Assembly (NCBI GenBank): GCA_030267565.1
Contig: BRXU01000027.1
Location: forward strand, 295,001 to 359,000
Direction of reading: 5' to 3'
Length of the DNA: 64,000 nucleotides
DNA from: Pleodorina starrii
Taxonomy: Eukaryota > Chlorophyta > Chlorophyceae > Chlamydomonadales > Volvocaceae
Shown here: positions 47,146 through 58,967 of the stretch, one piece after another
Numbering within the stretch: the stretch's first letter is position 1
Layout: every line of letters starts with the position of its first letter
Made by a program: the position numbers and the translations under genes
The notes under the pieces: model-generated
Database searches by the model: none
What the model saw: the letters and a program-made list of their open reading frames with translations, nothing else
Told to the model about the DNA's origin: nothing

Positions 47146-48061
47146 GCGGGGGGAGAGAACGACGAAACCGCGGAGGAGGAGGGAGGAAGGACGGGAGGGA
47201 GGGAGGTGGTCGCAGGGGGAATGCCGGGAGGGTTTTGAGGGGAAAGTGCAAAGCGCGCAACGAACGTTGGGGGGGCGTCGCAAGGCTGGTGATAGGAGCC
47301 AGCCACCCCAGGGCACGTAAAGCCCGGGTCCACTCGGGCAGGTATCTTACGCCCGATCGTTACCTCAGCGAGGGCACAAGGAGGCCGCTCCAAACAAGCT
47401 GGAAGAGGCTTGTGGGGCCATAGTTGCGCAGGCATGCTGCGGGGGGCACATCCAGGCGTGTTGCAGGTGGGGAATAGAGAAAGGGCCCCACGAGATACGG
47501 CAGTTGTACATCGGGACGGGTGTGCCTTGCAAAGCTCTAGTGGCGGGCAGGTTGTGCATGCTCGAGAAAGGTTGGCATTTCAGGCCGTGCGCCCCGGTGC
47601 GCCCTTCTTTGCTGATGTGGGTGCGGGCTGCAGAAAATTCGTTTAGGTATGTTGGAGTAGGAAGTACAGTGGGCTGCGACTTACCCTTGTCATGGTTGTC
47701 CGTCGCTGAGGTATGCCGCAGCAACCCATACTACAGCAAAATCTATGTAAAAAAGTCAATTCGCTTGGTCTGGAACTGTTGCTAATTCGGGAGGCACGGT
47801 GCATCGGACCCGTGGGACCTGGTGGGACTCGATGCAGCCCTATGCAGCAGCCTCCGTGTCATTTCCCCCATGTTGCTCAAGATGATGATGCAATGCGGCA
47901 TCCTGCAGCTGCCGCCGCGCATGCACACAAAGCCTGGGCTGTCCGGAATGCGTGCCGTACCAACTCCCACAGGATGAACTCGCTCTAGCCCGCTTACAGA
48001 TCTAACTGCATTATCGGCGTAGAACGTGTTCAGGTCCATGTAGTCTCTAGCAGAATCGAAA
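47146..48061 (+). other. 3' UTR of lumen-protein gene and TPLATE promoter region
   Basis: No coding exon is seen between the two same-strand genes. A TGTAA signal at 47746-47750 would give a ~600-nt 3' UTR, which is ordinary for these algae. The 300 bp beyond it should contain the promoter of the TPLATE homologue. Confidence 0.5.
47746..47750 (+). terminator. candidate TGTAA poly(A) signal of lumen-protein gene
   Basis: First TGTAA on the coding strand after the stop codon at 47143-47145. Confidence 0.4.
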
Positions 48062-51000
48062 ATGCCTTCGACGGCCCTCTTGAACTCTTCGGACCCCGCA
48101 GCGGAAGCGGGTTTATTACTCTCCGTCTTACGAGCCGCTTCTAGTGGAAATGACGTGTCATCTATGGTGCCTGAGCTGCTTCAGGTGCATGACTTGCTCT
48201 GCACGATCGCTACTTGCATTAAATTCCTTGCGGTATCGTAACCTTCGCTACGCACTGCCAACTATTTGAACTGCAGACAATATTGAGTAAACCTGCAGTG
48301 AATCCGCACGTTCGCAAACTTGCGTATGAGGTCTGCAGACACACTACCCTGACTGAATCGGAGTACAGCAGGCTGTGGGATGTTATCAAGGTAGGTTCAC
48401 AGTGCTGTGTCTGGCACGTGTAGCTCCTAGCTGACCGACCTGCGCTGCGCAGGGCGATGTGAACAACAGCGACCCGGCGGTGGTGGCAACCGCCCTGCGG
48501 TTCCTCACCTGCTTACCGGCCCCACAGCTGGCCGACCGCCTCATCATCGGTGGGCGTGGGGTGTATCAGGGGGAAATGTAAGGGGCATCCTCCTGGGTGT
48601 TATAGACTTGGGGCGGATGGAGGGTTAGGAAGGGGACTGCTCATGCCTCCCAGAGATAACCCATCTGCCTCGGCTTACACTCGCGCTCGGCACCGCTGCA
48701 CATATGCTGCGGCTGGGCCTGGCGCAACATGCTTCTCCCGTCTTTGCCGTACCAAACATTTTCCAATCCAACACCCATGCGCCATCCGCCCACGCGTCGT
48801 GGTGCCATACACTAGGTTCCCCGCCTGTCCCCATTCCCCCAACCGTGCAGGTCAGCTTGCAGAATTGCTGAAGCCATGCCTTGCGGCAGACTCGCCGGTG
48901 GTACAGGCCGCGGCCGTGCAGGCGCTGTCGCACGTCCTGCTGCTTCCGGAGGTGCAGCAGGCAGCTGCCAGCAGCGCCGGTGGGTCCTACGTGCGTTGCC
49001 TGAATCGGAGTCCAGCCGCGGAATTGGCTGGCAGTTGCCAAACATGGTGGCTGTTGCAAAAAACAAATATCACCGCACGCCCGCACGCTTGTTGCCTCAG
49101 CCGCTCAGCCTTCGTCGCAGACCCATGTTCCGTCACCGCCACCCAACCCGCATCGCCCCAGCCACCCCCGCCATCGCAACCGCGCCGTTACCACTGCCAC
49201 CCCATCCGCATCCCACGATCTGGGTCGGCCGCCAAACGGCACGCAGGGCTCGCCAACGCGTACGAGAATCTGTGGGACGAGGTTACGGACTCGCTGCTGG
49301 ACGAGCGGCCGTTCGTGGTGGGCCAGGCGGCCGCTGCCACCGCGCAGCTGCTGGCCTGCGGCATCGCCGGAGGCGCAGCCGGCTTCAGTGGCGTGCACGA
49401 CGGCGCCGGCTCCGCCGCCGGCGGCAGCGGCACCGGCTCCGCCGGCTCGCTGGTGTCCTTCATGATGACGCGCTTCGCTGACCGCGCGGCGCTTCGGCTG
49501 TCCGCCGCGCTGGGTCCCGTGCTGGAGATGTGCGGCCTGGTGCCAGCGCCGGGCCAGGTGGCGGTGTGCGACATGCTGCTGGCGCTGACGCGCCGGCAGC
49601 TGAGCCAGGCGCTGCGCGCCGGCGCCCGCGGCGCGGCAGCGCCGCCACCGCCGGGCGTTCCGGCGCCGGGCCTCGCGTCGCTCGTCAGCTCCGTCGCGTC
49701 GTACCTTTCCACGCTGCTGCAGTCGGGCGACGCGGCGGCGCGCACGGAGGCGTGCGGCGTGGTTCTGGAGCTGGCGGCGGACCTGGCGGCGGCGGGGCCG
49801 GCTGCGGGCGGCGTGGCGGCGGCGGCGGCGGGCCTGCCGCAGAGCCTGGTGCTGGCCGCCGTGGAGGGCCTGACGCAGCTGCGGGAGCGGGAGTTCGTGG
49901 AGGCGGGGCTGGGGGACATGTGCGAGGTGATGGCGGAGGCGCTGCCTGCGCTGCTGGTGAGTAGGGCGCGGTGGGCCCGGGGAAGAGGAGGGGGTGCTGC
50001 GGGTGGAGGGGGAGGTAAATGAGATGAAACCGCAGCGATGGGACGAAGGCGTGGCGCGGCTAGCGAAACGGGGCATTCTTTTGTCCGCTTTGGGTCAAGG
50101 GATTGCGCTTATGTGCCTAGAGAGACCGTGGCGCTGCGTGCCGTAGCTGTGCTGTCGTCCGTTTGGATTGGCCCTGCGGCGACGCAGTCACAGCTCCTCA
50201 GTTTCTGCAAAGCAACAGGTAGGTCGGTGAAGTACTGCAGACTCGCTTGCGCCGCCTCCATCCCATCGCCGTGGTTGCATCTTCATTGCGCCCACCCTCT
50301 TCGGCCCCGCCACCCTGCCTGTCCCCGCAGCCCCCCGCCCGCGCCGAAGTACTTCGGAGGCTCTGGCCCCTCGCCGCCCGCATCGACGACGTGGCCCGCC
50401 GCGCCCGCATCTTCTCCGTCGCCTGGAGAGCCGCCGTCTCCTCCGAAATGGACTACCGCACCGGCAGCGGCGCGGCGCAGCAGCAGCACGCCGCCCGCGC
50501 GGCGGCGCTGACGGGCCCGGCCCTGGCGTCGCCCTTCCCGGCTCCGCCGCCGTCGTCCGCGGGCTCCGACCCCATGGGCCTCCTGGCGGGACTGGCTGGG
50601 CCTGGGTCCGCCAGCGCCAGCGCGGGACCGGGGGCGGGGGCGGGCGCGGGAGCAGCCAGTCAGGAGGCGGCGGGGGCGGCGGCGGGTGTCGTGACGGCGG
50701 TGCCGCCGTCGTGCCGGGTGGCGGCGCTGATGGGGGAGCAGTACGTGGGCGCTGTCCTGTCGGGCAGGGCGCCAGTGGCGGAGGCCGGCGGCGCCTTCGC
50801 CGCCGCGCAAGGTGGGAGGGGGACGCAGGGGCGGCGCGGGGAGCGGAGGAGGAAGGGGAGGGGCGGGTGTTCGCCAGGTTTAGGGGGTGTGGGGGGGGTG
50901 AGAGGCCTTGGGCCTGGGCGTGTCTTTTGGGCTGCGTGGCGTCATGCGTGGCGCTTTCTCGCCAGCCGTGTTCGGTCGTTCCACGGCTGGCTCTGTGGCG

Positions 51001-54000
51001 CCTTGCGGATTGGGGCAAGGGACGGGAGCTGGGATCGTGCTGCGCTGGCGGGTTCACGGTCGTCTTGGATGGCCCAGGTGCGAGCCCGGCTGCCTCGCAC
51101 CTGGGCCCGCCTTCCACCCGCCCTCTCGTTCCCCTGCCTCTTCCCCCCTCCCACGCACACCCCGGCCTGCGCGCTCTTACCTCTCCCCTGCTCCCTCCCC
51201 CTTTTCCCTCCACACGTCCGCCCGCCCGTCTCTCCCCTCCGGCCCGGCGACGCACGGCGCGATGCACGGGGCACCACCACCCGACATCCGCCACCCGACA
51301 CGCGCGATACGAAATACGCGCAACACGCGGGGTCGCGGCGCGCAGCCCACGCCGCCTCCATCCCCTCCCCAACCGGCAGCTCCTTGCTGACCACCGTGGC
51401 CAGCATGACCTCCCGCGCAGCGCCGCCGCCGCCGCCGCTGATGCTGGCGCGCGCGGAGTCGGTTCGGACGTCCGGCTCGGGCGCCTCGACGGACAGCGCG
51501 CGGGCCGCCGCGCACGGCAAGGCCGACAAGGATGGCAAGAAGGGCGGCTTCGGAGCGCGGTTCTTCCGCTCCAAGACTAAGGCGCGGCCAGGCGAGCTGG
51601 ACGGCGACCACGCGGCGGCAGCGGCGCAGGCGGAGGCCAGGAAACGGGAAGAGGCGGCGGCGGCGGCGGCCGCTGCAGCGGCCTCGGCGACGACGGCGGC
51701 GCAGCGCGGGGCGACGCCGTCGCCGTTGAAGCTGCCGCCGTCGCCGAGCGGCGCCGTGCCGGCGGCCGCGGCATCGGCGGGCTCCGGCTCTTGGGACGCG
51801 GCGACGGCCGTCCTGGCCAGGTGTGGATGGATCGGATTGGGGCTGGTTCCGCCTGCTGCGGGTGGGGTGTGGTTGGGTGGTATTACTTACCTCGCTTATA
51901 CTTACCTATATCTTCAGTACCACACTACAACAGGTGGGTTGCCCTGCAGCTGTCCTGCAGCGGTCGGCAGGAGCCCGGCGATGAGCGGGCGGTGCTGGCC
52001 TCGAAACCGACACGCGAGCAGGGGCTGGGCTGGGCTTGAGGGGGGGCTGGGCTGGTTGACGCATGCTAGGCGGGTCCGCTCTTGTGGCCTGACTGGCGCC
52101 ACTTGCGGCCAAACAAGACCAGCCTCCGGCACCTCCGGTGGGTGGGGCCAGCGTGTGCCTCCCGGCTGCCCCCACCACGAGGCCGGAGCCGGAGCCGGTC
52201 CGGGACGTGTGTCCTGCCGGGCCCTGGACCCCGCAGTCGCAACCCTTTACCCCCCTCCCTCCCTCCCTCCCTCCCTCGAGTCCGGCTGCCCCGTCATCGG
52301 CCCTCAGTCTGGCTGTCTCGGCATTTCCACTGCCTCCCGATTAACTCCGTTTGTCGGCCCCTGACAGCGTATTGTCGCCTCTTTGGGCCGCCATACTGCA
52401 CCCCTCGCCGGCCCCGTAAGCAATCCTGACTCTCGCCCCTGGTCCTCCCTTGTCCTCACCCCCCCCCCCCCGCGCCCTTGTCCCCTTGTCCCCTCTCCCA
52501 GGCCGCCCCCCTCCCACGCCACGCTGCGTCACGAGCTGTTGCAGTGCCTGCTGCAACAGCTGGGACACCACCCCGCCGCCGCCACCGCGGCGGAGCTGTG
52601 CGCAGAGCACGCCGCCGCCGCGCGCCACGACCGCCACCCGCCCACCCACTCCCCCACCTCCCCCTCCGCCTCCGCTGCCTCCGCCTCCCTCGCCTGTCGG
52701 CTGGGCGCCGTGGTCCAATGGGTCGCCATGGCGAGTGAGGTGCTGGCGGACTCTGCGAGCTGCGTCGGCTGGGAGCCCTACGTCATGCCGGTGATCACCG
52801 CCAACCCGATCGCGCCCGGCGGCGCCGCCGCCGCCGCGCCCGTCGACTTCAACAGCCTCACCGCCGACCTCTGGCTAGGGCTGCTGCAGGCGGCGGTGCT
52901 GGCGTCGCGATCCGCGGCGGCGGTGCTGGGCCGCCTGGTGGCGGAGGCGGTGGATGCGGCGGCGGCGGCGGCGGAGGGAGGCGCGGCGGGCAGCTCCTTC
53001 GCGGCGGTTGGGATGGGGTACGGCATGCCGTACGGCATGGCGGCGGGCGGCCTGGCGGCGGCGGCGCAGCAGGGGCCGGAGGTGACGGCGGAGGCGCATT
53101 ACCGGGCGCTGCTGGGCTACCTGAAGGAACGGCTGGATGCGATGGAGGGCTTGCTGCTGAAGGTGGGTGAGGGAGGGGGAGGCGGCGGTTTCGGCCTCGT
53201 TCTCGCAATCTGGACAAGAACGTGGGGGGCTGGGTTGGGTTAGGTTGGGTCTACTAATGCAACCGGTCGTGGCGGTGGGTAGGGCTTCGTCTGGGTTCGT
53301 CAGCAGCACCACTACCGCAACAACCAGAACAACAAGAACAACGACCCCAATCCGCCGCAAGACTTCCACCACCGCCACCGCCCTCCTGTCCTGTCCACCG
53401 TGCCGCCACCGCCCCTCGGCGGCTGGGGTCCACCCTCTCCTGAATCCGGTGTCGAGGCGTCGAGGCGTCGAGGCACCCTCCCCAACAACGCAACAACCCC
53501 CCAGCCCCGACCACACAGCAAGCCATCCCGCTAGTCCCCTCTGGATTCCTCCCTCCCTCCCTCCTCCCCTGCGGTTCTACAAGGGGTCTGGTTGCCAGAC
53601 CCCTGCCAGAACTAATTTCACATTGCGCTAGAAACTCACCACCAACCCCTCCCCTGCCTCAACTCCCCTCCCTGCCCTGTTATGCTGCAGCTGCTGTCCG
53701 GCTGGTCGGGTCTGAGCGCCTCCGTCCGGCCCCGCGTGGTGTGGGTTGCCTCCGCCTGCCTGCCGCTGCCTGGCCACTGGGAGGAGCGGTGGGAGGTGCT
53801 GCTGGGCTGCCTGGAGGCGCTGCTGGTGCGGGGCACGGACGCGCTGGCGGCCAGCAGGCGACACGACCTGTTGGGCTCGGCGCTGGCGGGGGGGCTGCTC
53901 AAGGCGGGGAGGCAGGTGCGCGGGTGGGTGGGTGGGTGGGTGTGGGGAGAAGGGGCGGGGCAGGACAAGGGGACGAGGCGGCTCGCTGTGTCGCCGGACA

Positions 54001-55223
54001 AGTGAGCGGGGCCCGCTTTGCGACGTGCGCCTGGGGCTAATGAAAACGATACCGCAGCGGAGGGACGTAGGCGGCCGAGGATCCATAATGGGGGGGGCCC
54101 GCTGGGGTGCGGGTGCTGCGAGGCGACGGTGCTTGCTCATTGAGCACCTATACCTCCCCTATCCCCGTCGTATGGGGGAAGGAGCTGGGTAGGCAGCTCC
54201 TGCGCCTCCCCCGCCCCCGGCTCCAACGCTCCCCTCTCACGCCGCCGCTTACCTTCCCCCGCCCCACCTGCGCCTCAGGGCACTCCCCCAGCCCTCCATC
54301 CTCCCTCAGCCCTTCGGCTCCCGTCAACTCGCCGCCGACCCGAACTATGCTTTTCTTCTCCCGTCCCTTACCTTCCCCCGCCCCTCTCTCCTTTTAAAGC
54401 CGCTTTGCCGTCTTCGTATGTCGGACACAGCCAACTTGCCTTTCCTCCCTTTTCCCGTCGCCCCTTCCTCCCTCCTCCGAAACCACCAGGCCTCCGACCC
54501 CTCGCGGCCCTTCCTGTTCGACATCGCCTCCGCCTCGGCGCTGTGCGAGGCGGCCGAGTACGAGGCGCTGGGTCTGCTGGTGGGCCTGTCCTCCCTGCAG
54601 CACCTGGCAGCCCGCCTGCTCAACGCGGTGGCGGACGCGGTGCCGCACGGCGCGGCGGGCGCAGCGCACGGCCAGGCGGCGGCGGTGGCCAAGCGGCTGG
54701 AGGCCGTCATGCGCCACTTCATAGGCACGGAGCTGGCGGGTGAGGACTGAGGAGGGAGGGGACTGCGGCTGACGGGGGGACGGCTGGCGGGGGGACGGCT
54801 GGCCGGGGGCGGAAAGAGGGGGGCGGAAAGAGGGGGGCGCTTACACGCGCGTGCGCTCTGGTGAGCGCTGGTCGACCGGGTCGCCTGTCTCCTGAGCCTG
54901 CTGCTCCGCCTGCGCTCGCGCAGGCCGCCGCCGCCGCCGCAGCCCCCGCCGGTGCCTTTGTGCGCAGTCCGCCTTCATTCCCGGTGCAACCCCTGTGGTG
55001 TGGTGTGCTGCGCGCTGCCCACCCACCTGCCGGCCCACCGCCCGCCGACGACCACCACCAACTTCCGGACGCTATTGACCCTAAGCCCACTCCCGCCCAA
55101 GTGCCTCCGCCCGCGCGCGCGCCTGCCCTTAGTGGCTATCGCCACGGCGCATGCCGGCTGGCCGGCCACGTCTACATGCTCCGCCCTACGGTATCACTGC
55201 GCGCGCGTGTAATTGTCTGCGTG

Positions 55224-55255
<32 letters not shown>

Positions 55256-58200
55256 CCCCTCCCCCTTTCCCGGCTGCAGCCTCTCCGCACGTTCGCGACT
55301 GGTGCAAGCGCATCATGCGCTACCTTGCCACCCTCATGACCTACACGCCACCCCTCAATCTGCCGCCCACGGTGGCGGCGCTGGGGATCATTGCCAAGCA
55401 GGTGCGGGGGCGTGCCGGGGCGTGCGTGGCGGGGCGTGCGTGGGAGGGCATGCGCGCCCTTGGAGCGGTCTGGATGGACGGATAGATGGGGAGGCAGGGA
55501 GGGAGGGGGTACCATGTGATATCGGATGGGGCCGGGAGCTACCGCGCGAGGTGTCGTAACGGCGGCGGTGGCACCGGCGGCAGCGGCGGCACTCACCTCT
55601 CCACGCACGTGCACGCGCGCACGCACTCACCTGCAGGCACACGAGGCCGACGGCGCCGCAGCGGCCGCTGACGACGACGACTCCTCCTCCGACGCCTCCT
55701 CCGCCTACCACCCCGCGGACGGCCAGCAGCAGGAGCTGCCGCCGGCGCTGGCGGCAGCGGCGGCCGCCATGGCAGCGGCGGCCGCCGCCGCCACGCTGCC
55801 GCCGGGCCAGGCGCGCGACGCGGCTTCTGCCGGCGTCAACGGCGCCGCGCCCAACGGCGAGGCGGCGGTGGCGGCGGGCGGCGAGGAGGCTGAGAAGCAA
55901 CGCGCCGCGTCGGGCAATTCGTACCTGGTGAGTTGCTGTGGGCGCGGGTTGCGGGGTGCAGAGAGCTGCAGCCGAGGCGAACCGTGTTTCCACTTTCCAG
56001 GCGCTACCGGTAGGGCTCGCCGGTGTCCTGGCCGGCGCCCTAGCGGGGGGGGGGGAAGGCATCGTTGGCTCGTGTCACCGGTACTTTCAGTCCGGTGTAG
56101 CTGCGCGCCATCCTGGCTGCCGGCGCCCCTCTCCCTCCGACCCGGGCGCCTCCCGTCCTCCCCCAACGCCATCCCTGGGCCCCGGGCCCCGGGCCGTTCT
56201 TATTACCATCCCCAACCGCCCGTCTTGTCAGGCACTGCGCCCTCCACTGCTTCTTCCTGGCCGCCACCCGCTCCCTGCGTCTGGCTGCTTGCCTGTTTGG
56301 ACAACCTATCAGGCTCCACCCTCCTGTCGCCTCTCCTTCCCAACATCGCGCCTCCGCTCCGTCGCTGCTGTCTCGCCCTATCCCCTCCCCTCCCCTCCCC
56401 ATCCCTCCAGGTCCACTCAGCCGCCGCCGCCATGCCCATGTGGGGCTACCCCTTCGCGCCGCTGTCCGCCGTGTCGCTGTACACCACCAAGCGCGCGCGC
56501 CGCCACCGCGCCCTGTCGGCGCACCTGGCCGCCGCCGCCGCCGCGACGGCAGCGCCGCGGCCGGTGCTAGCCGCCGCGCTGCGGCCGCTGGCGCCGCCGG
56601 AGGAGAACGCCGCCGCCGCCGCCACCGCCGCCGCCGCGACGTCGCCGGCCTGCGGCCCCGCGCTGTCGTCTTCGGGCCGCAGCGCCTACCGGCTTGACAG
56701 CGAGGCGTTCTGGTCTGGGTCTCTGCCGGCCAGACACAGCCCCTGGCAGGAGCTGACGGGGCCGGCGGACCCGCTGCTGCTGCGCGGCTGCTACGTGCGG
56801 CCCGAGCCGGCGCGCGGCGACGCGGCCACCCTCACCGTCCTGTTGAGCGCCATCAACAGGTGCGTGCGTGCGTGTGTGCTTGTGTGCTTGTGCGTGCATG
56901 CGTGTGCGTGTGTGTGCATTGGTGTGTGCTGCTGGGAAAAAGACTGTGCCGCGTTGTGTAGGGGTGTGTGTTTATGTGTAGGTGTGTGTTACACGCCCTC
57001 CCACACGCCCCGCACTCACCGCCCACCCACGCCCTCCCACCCCACCCCCCCACCCACCCGCCCCCCTGCCCCTGCCCCCTGCAGGCTCCCAGTGGACATC
57101 TCCGATGTGGCGGTGACCCTCAAGACCAGCGGCCCGCTGCTGTCCAGCATCCGCCGTATGGCCACCTGGGAGCTGCCCCGACTGGCGGCACACGACCGGG
57201 CAGTGACGTCCTTCACGGTGAGAAGGTCACCTTGAGAAGCGACACGGGGAACACGGGGCCGGAGCGTCGAACTGGGTCCCCGCCCAACTGGGCTCTGCTC
57301 TGCTCTGTTCCGGCCACAACGGAACGTCATGCGTGTCGAGGCGCTGCACGGCCGCTCCGCGCCGCTGCACCCCCGCCCCAGAGCTCCTCCTCGCCGCCAA
57401 GCGCCGCGCGCCGCAAGTGCACTGCGCGCCGCCCCGCCCCGCGGCGCCTTGCCGCTACCCCGCCCCGCTGTCCTCTCCGCGGGCGCTCTCCGCCGCCCCC
57501 TTCAACAACCACGTCGCCTCCGTTCCTCCGCTGCTCCGATGTCGTCGCTTCTATCCCTGACACCCCCCCGCGCCGCCGCTCCCGGGCCGTTTTCTTTTAC
57601 CTCCCGACGCTTTCGCCCGCAGTTCAAGGTGTTAGGCTACGGCGATATGCAGCTGCACGCGCGGCTGCAGCTGTGCCCCGCGCCCGCGCGCGTGGACGCC
57701 TCGCCGCTGCAGCTCAACTGCCTGCCGCTGAAGGTGCCGCCCAGCGTGCTCATGCGGCCGCCGCTGGCGGTGCCCGAGGCGGCCGAATTCTTCAAGGCCT
57801 GGGGCGCGCTGCCGGCGCGGACGGAGCTGTCGGGTGAGGCCGCGGTGCCGCATGTGGGGGCGGGCCTGGCTCACCACCACCTGAGGGACAGTGCAGTGCG
57901 GTGCATTGCCGTTAAGCGCGGGGGATGGATCACCCCGTGGCATGATCACCCCCCAGGTGGCATGTATCGTCTCCCGCCTCACTGCCCCCGCCCGTTCCCT
58001 AACGCTGTCTCCGTCCCTTCGCTGCGATGTCATCTTTTATTTACCCACCGCCGCCTCTCCCCATTCCGCTTTGCCCAGGCGTCTGTACCTGGCCGGGCCC
58101 CGAGGGCGGCGCGCTGCTGCTGTCGGCGCTGCTGCGGCAGCCGCTGGGCTGCGCCTGGTTGCAGCACGTGCCGGCGGTGTACGGCTTCCAGGCGGCCTTC

Positions 58201-58967
58201 GCCGCGGACACGGCGCCCGGCGACGCGCTGGCGGTGGTGGTGGTGACGCAGCTGATGCCGCCGACGGCGCCGGGCGGGGCGGCCGAGACGTTCTGCAGCT
58301 TCTCCATCAGGTGCGACGAGGGCACGGTGCAGCGGGGCCGGAGGCAGAGCCGGAGGCCTCTTTTGCCATGGTCGGGATCGCTGGAGTGGCATTTTTTAAG
58401 TTGAAGCACGGAGCTCAACCCAACCCCTTAACCCCGCTCTGTCCCTAACCCCAGCCGCCCCGCTCCGCCGTTCCCCCCTACGGCCGCCCTCCCCCTCAAC
58501 CCCCTGCTACCCCCGCCCCCCTCAGGTCCTCCTCTCCGGATCTCATCTTGTGTCTCCAGAGCAGCGCAGCCGCCTGGCTGTCCGCCCTCACCGCCGGCAC
58601 CGCCAGCCTGGGCGGCGCCGGCCGCGCGGCGCAGCCCGCCCCCGCCGCCAAGCCGCCGCTGCACCCCCGCGTGGCGGCGCTGCTGCAGTCCTTCGCAGCC
58701 AGCGCCGCGCAGCTGGCACCCACCTCCGGACTCGGCCTCGGCCTCGGCCTCGCCGGCGCCGGGCCGTCGGCACTGCTGGCTCCCATGGGCTCCTTCGGCC
58801 TCACAACCACGGCGGCGGCTACGGGGCCGGCGGGCGATCCGCGCGGCGCCTCCGCAGGTGCTGGTGGTGGTGGCGGTGGCGGTGGTGGCGGTGGTGGCCT
58901 CAACACGGTGATGTTGAAGAACGCGGCACTGCTGGAGTGGCAGCGGCTCAGCAGCCTGGCGGTGTAG
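48062..58967 (+). CDS. TPLATE: TPLATE homologue, TPLATE/TSET endocytic adaptor complex subunit
   Basis: Predicted 1,714-residue protein from 17 in-phase exons: 48062-48184, 48277-48390, 48453-48549, 48851-48979, 49247-49956, 50331-50811, 51346-51820, 52502-53162, 53691-53915, 54490-54739, 55280-55401, 55637-55927, 56411-56859, 57085-57217, 57623-57833, 58079-58310, 58526-58967. The N-terminal helical-repeat trunk (NPHVRKLAYEVCR, YSRLWDVIKGDV, DPAVVATALRFLTCLP) and the C-terminal appendage (GCYVRPEPARGDAATLTVLL, then LPVDISDVAVTLKTSGPLL, then FKVLGYGDMQLHARLQL) follow the plant protein in order. TPLATE is a core subunit of the adaptor that works with clathrin at the plasma membrane. Arabidopsis TPLATE has about 1,180 residues; the excess here is Ala/Gly/Ser-rich insertions, mainly residues ~395-700, ~1130-1220 and a Gly run near the C-terminus. 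The exon 7 acceptor (51346) is the least certain boundary. Confidence 0.82.
50014..50047 (-). repeat. copy of recurrent intronic motif (antisense)
   Basis: The minus strand reads CGTCCCATCGCTGCGGTTTC then ATCTCATTTACC. It lies in TPLATE intron 49957-50330, antisense to the gene, with a sense-oriented copy at 50255-50290 in the same intron. Confidence 0.5.
50255..50290 (+). repeat. copy of recurrent intronic motif, near 3' splice site
   Basis: The stretch reads CCTCCATCCCATCGCCGTGG then TTGCATCTTCATTGCG. It ends 40 nt before the acceptor of TPLATE exon 6 (50331). More diverged than other copies. Confidence 0.4.
54038..54072 (-). repeat. copy of recurrent intronic motif (antisense)
   Basis: The minus strand reads CCTACGTCCCTCCGCTGCGG then TATCGTTTTCATTAGC, in TPLATE intron 53916-54489, antisense to the gene. 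Confidence 0.55.
57999..58045 (+). repeat. copy of recurrent intronic motif, near 3' splice site
   Basis: The stretch reads CTAACGCTGTCTCC, then CGTCCCTTCGCTGCGATGTC, then ATCTTTTATTTACC, and ends 33 nt before the acceptor of TPLATE exon 16 (58079). It aligns over about 45 bp with 12524-12568 in the Patched-like gene. A more degenerate relative occurs in the preceding intron at about 57517-57560. Confidence 0.6.

Noticed and set aside
50818..51345. Additional TPLATE exons between 50812 and 51345
   Set aside because: ORFs here are open only because of high GC; no segment showed adaptin-like sequence, though the acceptor at 51346 remains uncertain.
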